A stretch of DNA of 64,000 bases from Carallia brachiata (Eukaryota > Streptophyta > Magnoliopsida > Malpighiales > Rhizophoraceae), in assembly GCA_021464245.1 (NCBI GenBank), contig JADCRB010000016.1, positions 1,932,348 to 1,996,347 of the forward strand, given 5' to 3'. The position numbers and the translations under genes were made by a program. The notes beneath the pieces are model-generated. The model did no database searches, was not told the DNA's origin, and saw nothing but the letters and a program-made list of their open reading frames with translations. Numbering within the stretch: position 1 is the stretch's first letter; every line of letters starts with the position of its first letter. Of this stretch, positions 59,335 through 64,000 are shown one piece after another.

Positions 59335-62300
59335 CAAGACATAAATCATATTATTGACCACTTATTTTTTTGTTTTAGTCTGAGTTGAATTGGAGAAAGA
59401 AGAGTTAAATTATAATTAAAGTTTGGAGTTCGAAGTCTCAGATTTTAATCTTGAGTTTCATAATTAGTGGTTACTAAGATGTACTAGTGATTATAATTAA
59501 GGGCCACTTATTTAGTCAGATAATTTCGAGATTAGTAAGCATGTTAAAAAAATAAAGTTTCAGTTCAACTAATCATTCTGACATAGGTAGCATCAATATC
59601 ATTGCCAAGATCACAGGTTCATGAAAAGCACGTTACAAGAACCGAAAAGCTGGGATATTGTTGCCTCTGGGGTTCAGGTAGAGCAAAGTCCAACATGCTT
59701 CTATAATATTGAAGGAAGAAGTAGGCCACGGTTTGGGGCCGTGTATTACGAAGATTCAGGAATAAAGAGTTGCATATATGCAAGGAATAATAGTGGATCC
59801 CCAAATCTGGGTCTCACCCTCCTCTTCTCCTCTTCTCTTATTGCTGAAGTACCTGTTCTGCTGAAGTACCGGTTCTGATGAGCTAAAATAACAAATCATA
59901 TATATGCTAATAACATGTATTCATAAATTATTTGTCTTTTAGGAGAGATAATAGTAATTAAAACTTATGATCACTTCTGTGATTTTTATGAACCTAAAAT
60001 TTATAAAAAAAAAAAAAGTTATATTATTACGTAATTTTGGATAGAAAAAAAAAAAAAATTTTACCTCGAGAACTTCCGCTCCAAAGTCAATCTCTACAGT
60101 TCCTTGCAGGCAAAAGTTCTTTATCCCTGAATTCGTACGCTATAATTGTCAGTTTGTCACTATGGCGTATCTCAACAGACTAACTCCAAGCAATTTTTTT
60201 TTTTTGGTTCATTAATTATCAGACTTTGATTCCTTAAAAACCACCAGATATTATATATATGTAAAGTGTTATGGTGATAGTAAATAAACTTACTATTGGG
60301 GGTACAGTTTGGACAAATGGCGCGGTTAACTCTTATGTCTTTGAACCCATACAACCAAACACCTGTTCAGAATTTGCCGAACATGCCGTCATATCATTAA
60401 GAGCACCATTACTACGTAACAATGCTTATTAAATAACATAATTTAATAACAATAATATAAATGGGTAGTTAAAAGAAGTTCTCTCCTTATTCCACTCTTT
60501 AAGAATAAGAGAGAGAAAAATTCTCCTTTTTTTCACTCCTCAAATAAATGTATCTAATAACAATATTATAAAACTTCACATTAATCGATGCTTCCAAATA
60601 AATTTAATTTAATTAGATTAGTTTAGTAATAAAATTTTGACATATAAATTAAAAAAAATAAAAAATCTCTTTCTTATAATTAGACTTTTAAATGAAAGAT
60701 CTGAGAGATGGTTCTCCAAATAGTTATGTGAAAATTAATTCATCTTTTAAATTTTTTTTTAATTTATTTATCAATAAATAAATGTATAAAAAATCATAAT
60801 CCTTTCTTGAAAAAAAAAAAATCAATGTATGAGAAGCCTACTATATTGAGTAAGAAACTTTTTCCCTTTTCCAAAAAAAAACATTTAACTGATTTTCTAG
60901 TGTCGACTTTTCAATATATTTGAAAGATTTAGTCAAGCAATCAAGCTGAAAAGAATTACACCTCATTTTGTAGATGAAGCATCAAGAAAGGAAACTTTTT
61001 TCCTAATTTATCATGTTAACAAATACACAAATTTTTTATAAACAGAATTAAAAGCTATTTACGTTACCATAAAAAAATTATGTTTTGCAACATAAAACAA
61101 CGGATACATAGTGGTCATTTACTCTTGAGTGCAATAGAGAGAAATTTTTTCCTTGATTTTAGCTAAAGGATATTGAATTAAAAGAAATTTACATTTATTA
61201 AAATTTAATTTCCTATTTATTACTTCATCTCTCTCTCTCTCACTCTCTCTCTTAAAATCTCTCACCAGCAACTCATCCTTATTTGTAGGTGTAATTCGAT
61301 AAAACCCCTCAAATTTAATTTTTATTATTATTTTTATAATCTGTAACTTATCTATTTCTCAAATTTTCAGTCACTATATAGCAAGCTTTCTATATAAAGA
61401 TGGTAAATAAGGATTTTGTGACCTATTTAAGTTTGACGAGAGTGACTTATTAAAATATTAAACGTGAAAATGGTAAGAATATGTTTACATTCAACAAAAT
61501 ATACGAAAATTAGCTAAGGTAAGTTTAAATTTTTGATAAAATAACATATATATATAAATTACACACTCTTTTATTGTCTTTCATAAATCAAAATTATTAC
61601 CAAAGATACGTTTCATTTTGCTTTAGTCTTGCATATTTAATATTAATGGTCATGTATAAAGGAAAGACACATTTATGTGTGAACCAAGAGTCCTTGAACG
61701 GCAATCATTCAGATTTTATACTCGGTACTAATTCTGCTTAGGTACTATTTCTTTGCAGCTCCCTGATTATTAATTTTTTATTTTCCTCTCTTGGTGGTTC
61801 AACTATAAAATTTGTTCGATCTTTGTGTTGTATTTAGCAATCAGGTTTCTTACATGTAATTTGTTGCTGAGATTTATCAGTGTCGTTTTTCTCGATTAAT
61901 TTATTTTTAACCACCCATATTAGAAAGAATTGATTGAGGTTTTTTTAAGTTAGTGTATTGCAAGCTGACGTTAATTGATGGAAATATTTATAAATTATAC
62001 CAGCAAAGTTAAGTGCAATACTAGGTAGTTCTTTTTTACTACCATCCAACAAGTGTGGTGGATAATCCAACAGAAGAGTGAGCTGAATCAAATTCTATAT
62101 GAATCAATATCTAGAACCTAATCTGAGGTAAATTTACGTTTTCTTTCTAGTCCTAACTTGAGGTAAATTTATATTAATTTTTTCTAGATGAATCAGCCCA
62201 TCGAAAATAAAAACAAAAATAAGAAAAAAAAATTGGGGCCGATTATGTTGACTATACCTTGATTGATTATATTGAACAATTTTTGTTAATTCTCATAGGC

Positions 62301-64000
62301 ACAGCGATGCAAAGAACTTGATTGTTGGGGAAAGAAAGTTAAATTTGAGAAAACCACTCTCAAGAACGTATATGGTTATACATACTCTACTTTTAAAAAA
62401 GTTTTCCTTATCAGTGCTATCTATTGCATGTTTTTCCTAAATCCTTTTTTATATCAAATTTTTAATATAATTCACTTTCTTTAATTCTTTACACTATACG
62501 TCTCAAAAGATTGGGTTATACTTATTGGACGAGCTTAAGCTGCGTCTTTGGGTCCTTTTTTTTGTTTTTTTTTTTTCTCCAAGTTTGGTTAAGTTTTGGG
62601 TGATGTGATGATGACTCTATATGTAGATGTGATAAGTCAGTATTAGATTTTCAACCATATTAGGTCTGTACTTCTTAGAATCTAAATGCATTGCATGGCT
62701 TATAGTTATCCCAAAGATTCTATTCTTTCTACCATTTTTGAGTGTGTAATGAGACGAAAATATTTTTATTCTTGCTTTCTTGACAATTTGGAGTGTGATT
62801 AGTGGAATGTGGACAATATTTATCTGCATGGAAGTGTTTGTTTTCATGCTTTTGTGAGCATTTTTGCACTATGGATAATGCAATGTGTATGTTAATGTGG
62901 AAAAATGTATTAACTAATAATGGAGTGAGAAGCTATTGCAATATGAAATCAGCATCAGTCAAGGCATGCTAAGCTAATCATCAAAAGTGACTACAAGATG
63001 ACCATTGATTGCATAGACATTGAACTATATAAACTACCATTACAATTTGCTTTAACAAAAAAACACCAAGATTGAATAAAGAATGATTTAGCCACCGAAC
63101 ATTCTTCAAGTACAACAATATTGCATTCAATGAAAGCAAATTTTCAATATATGAGACATAAACCTTAAAAAATAGTTCACCAAAAAAATTAATACCATTC
63201 AAATTATCAATGCTAAATATAAAAAAAATTATAAAAACCATGTAAGGCGCAGACATTTTCCTAGTATAGATATAAGAGGGTAGTAAAATAATTTTCTTAT
63301 GCACACAATCACTGGTAGTAACCCCTTTTCGTTCTCACCATTCACCAATCATTTTTAGTATGAAGGGGTTGACGGATGATGTAATGCTATATATTCACTT
63401 CATTGCTATGAGTGACACTTAATAACAAATTAAAAGAATTTGAAGCCACAGCAAAGTTTAAAATACCTTTGTACAGTTCGGAATATTAAGAAGAAATTAA
63501 GTTCAAACACACGAAACAAGATATAAATACCTCGTACCTGGTACAAGTAGTTTTTGGTGTTTTTTCTTTCCCTAAGAATGAAATATTTAAGGACGGATTG
63601 ACAAAATTGACAACAAGGAGAGAAAAAAAAAAAAAAAAACTCTTCAGTCTATTTATGGACTATATATAGGGTAATTTACGCTTTACACTGTTAAAATAGG
63701 GTATATTTACGTTTCAAACCAATGATTTTTAAAACTAGCAGAAAACACTATAAGTTATAAATGCAGTATCATAAAACACTGTCCGTTCGAGCTACCGTTA
63801 GTAAAAGTTCGTTTTTATTACAAAAATGCCATGATAATTGGCTTAAAGTGCCCAAAATACCCTTCTAAGTAAAGTGGCTCTTCTTCTCCTCCCGATGGCC
63901 ACCTTGCAGGCTGCAAAGATGGAGGCGGCAAGGTTCCAAACATGCTTGAGCTTGTCAGAGATGGATGGGAAGCCGAGGCAGAGGGCAAATAAGTGATATC
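59335..64000. other. Region with no recognised gene
   Basis: AT-rich. The missing N-terminal exons of the diterpene synthase were looked for here and not recognised. A (TC)n microsatellite lies at about 61227-61254. Less AT-rich pieces at 59620-59880, 60060-60180 and 63850-63990 contain short open frames without a known family. Confidence 0.5.

Noticed and set aside
1..64000. CRISPR arrays, rRNA, tRNA genes
   Set aside because: None recognised by eye; tandem repeats seen are microsatellites, the 22-bp minisatellite and LTR palindromes. A tRNAscan run was not possible.

Overview
The window is nuclear DNA of a flowering plant, most likely a eudicot. Evidence: genes with introns, a chalcone-synthase-family polyketide synthase, an A-type cytochrome P450, a class II diterpene synthase, Copia and Tat-type Gypsy LTR retrotransposons, MITE-like inverted-repeat elements and strongly AT-rich spacers. 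I cannot name the species. The sequence looks like a draft assembly: there is one N at 28048, and many 1-2 nt indels separate copies of the same repeat, so some frameshifts may be sequencing errors.

Layout. 1-2665: decayed Copia element, minus strand, running off the left edge. 2892-7060 and 13612-19596: two direct copies of a duplicated block. Copy 2 carries three insertions that copy 1 lacks. Between the copies, 10052-12300 (+) holds a two-exon type III polyketide synthase with two small deletions near its 3' end. 19597-31926: Tat-type Gypsy material, minus strand, apparently two different elements (1a and 1b) joined at the N. 32716-34492 (+): CYP71D-like P450, complete in layout but with two in-frame stops. 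38792-59331 (-): multi-exon copalyl-diphosphate-synthase-like gene, decayed. 40224-50678 (-): a nearly complete, younger Tat element (element 2) sitting inside a coding exon of that gene, with a 5-bp target duplication. 59332-64000: no gene recognised.

Main discovery. Both Tat elements for which the region is present carry, between the integrase end and the 3' LTR, an ORF encoding a WUSCHEL-type (WOX) homeodomain. It is followed in the same gene by a WUS-box-like motif and an EAR-like LxLxL motif just before the stop. The two copies have independent breaks (two stops in 1a, two 1-nt deletions in element 2) but the same domain order, so the homeobox gene is part of the retrotransposon family and not a neighbouring host gene. 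I know of no description of such an element, but could not search.

How the genes may relate. The P450 and the class II diterpene synthase lie about 4 kb apart, both broken. This resembles the remnant of a diterpenoid gene cluster. The synthase keeps the DxDD motif but has Tyr and Gln where ent-CPS has its catalytic His and Asn, which suggests specialised metabolism rather than gibberellin synthesis. The polyketide synthase keeps its Cys-His-Asn triad but has unusual active-site neighbours.
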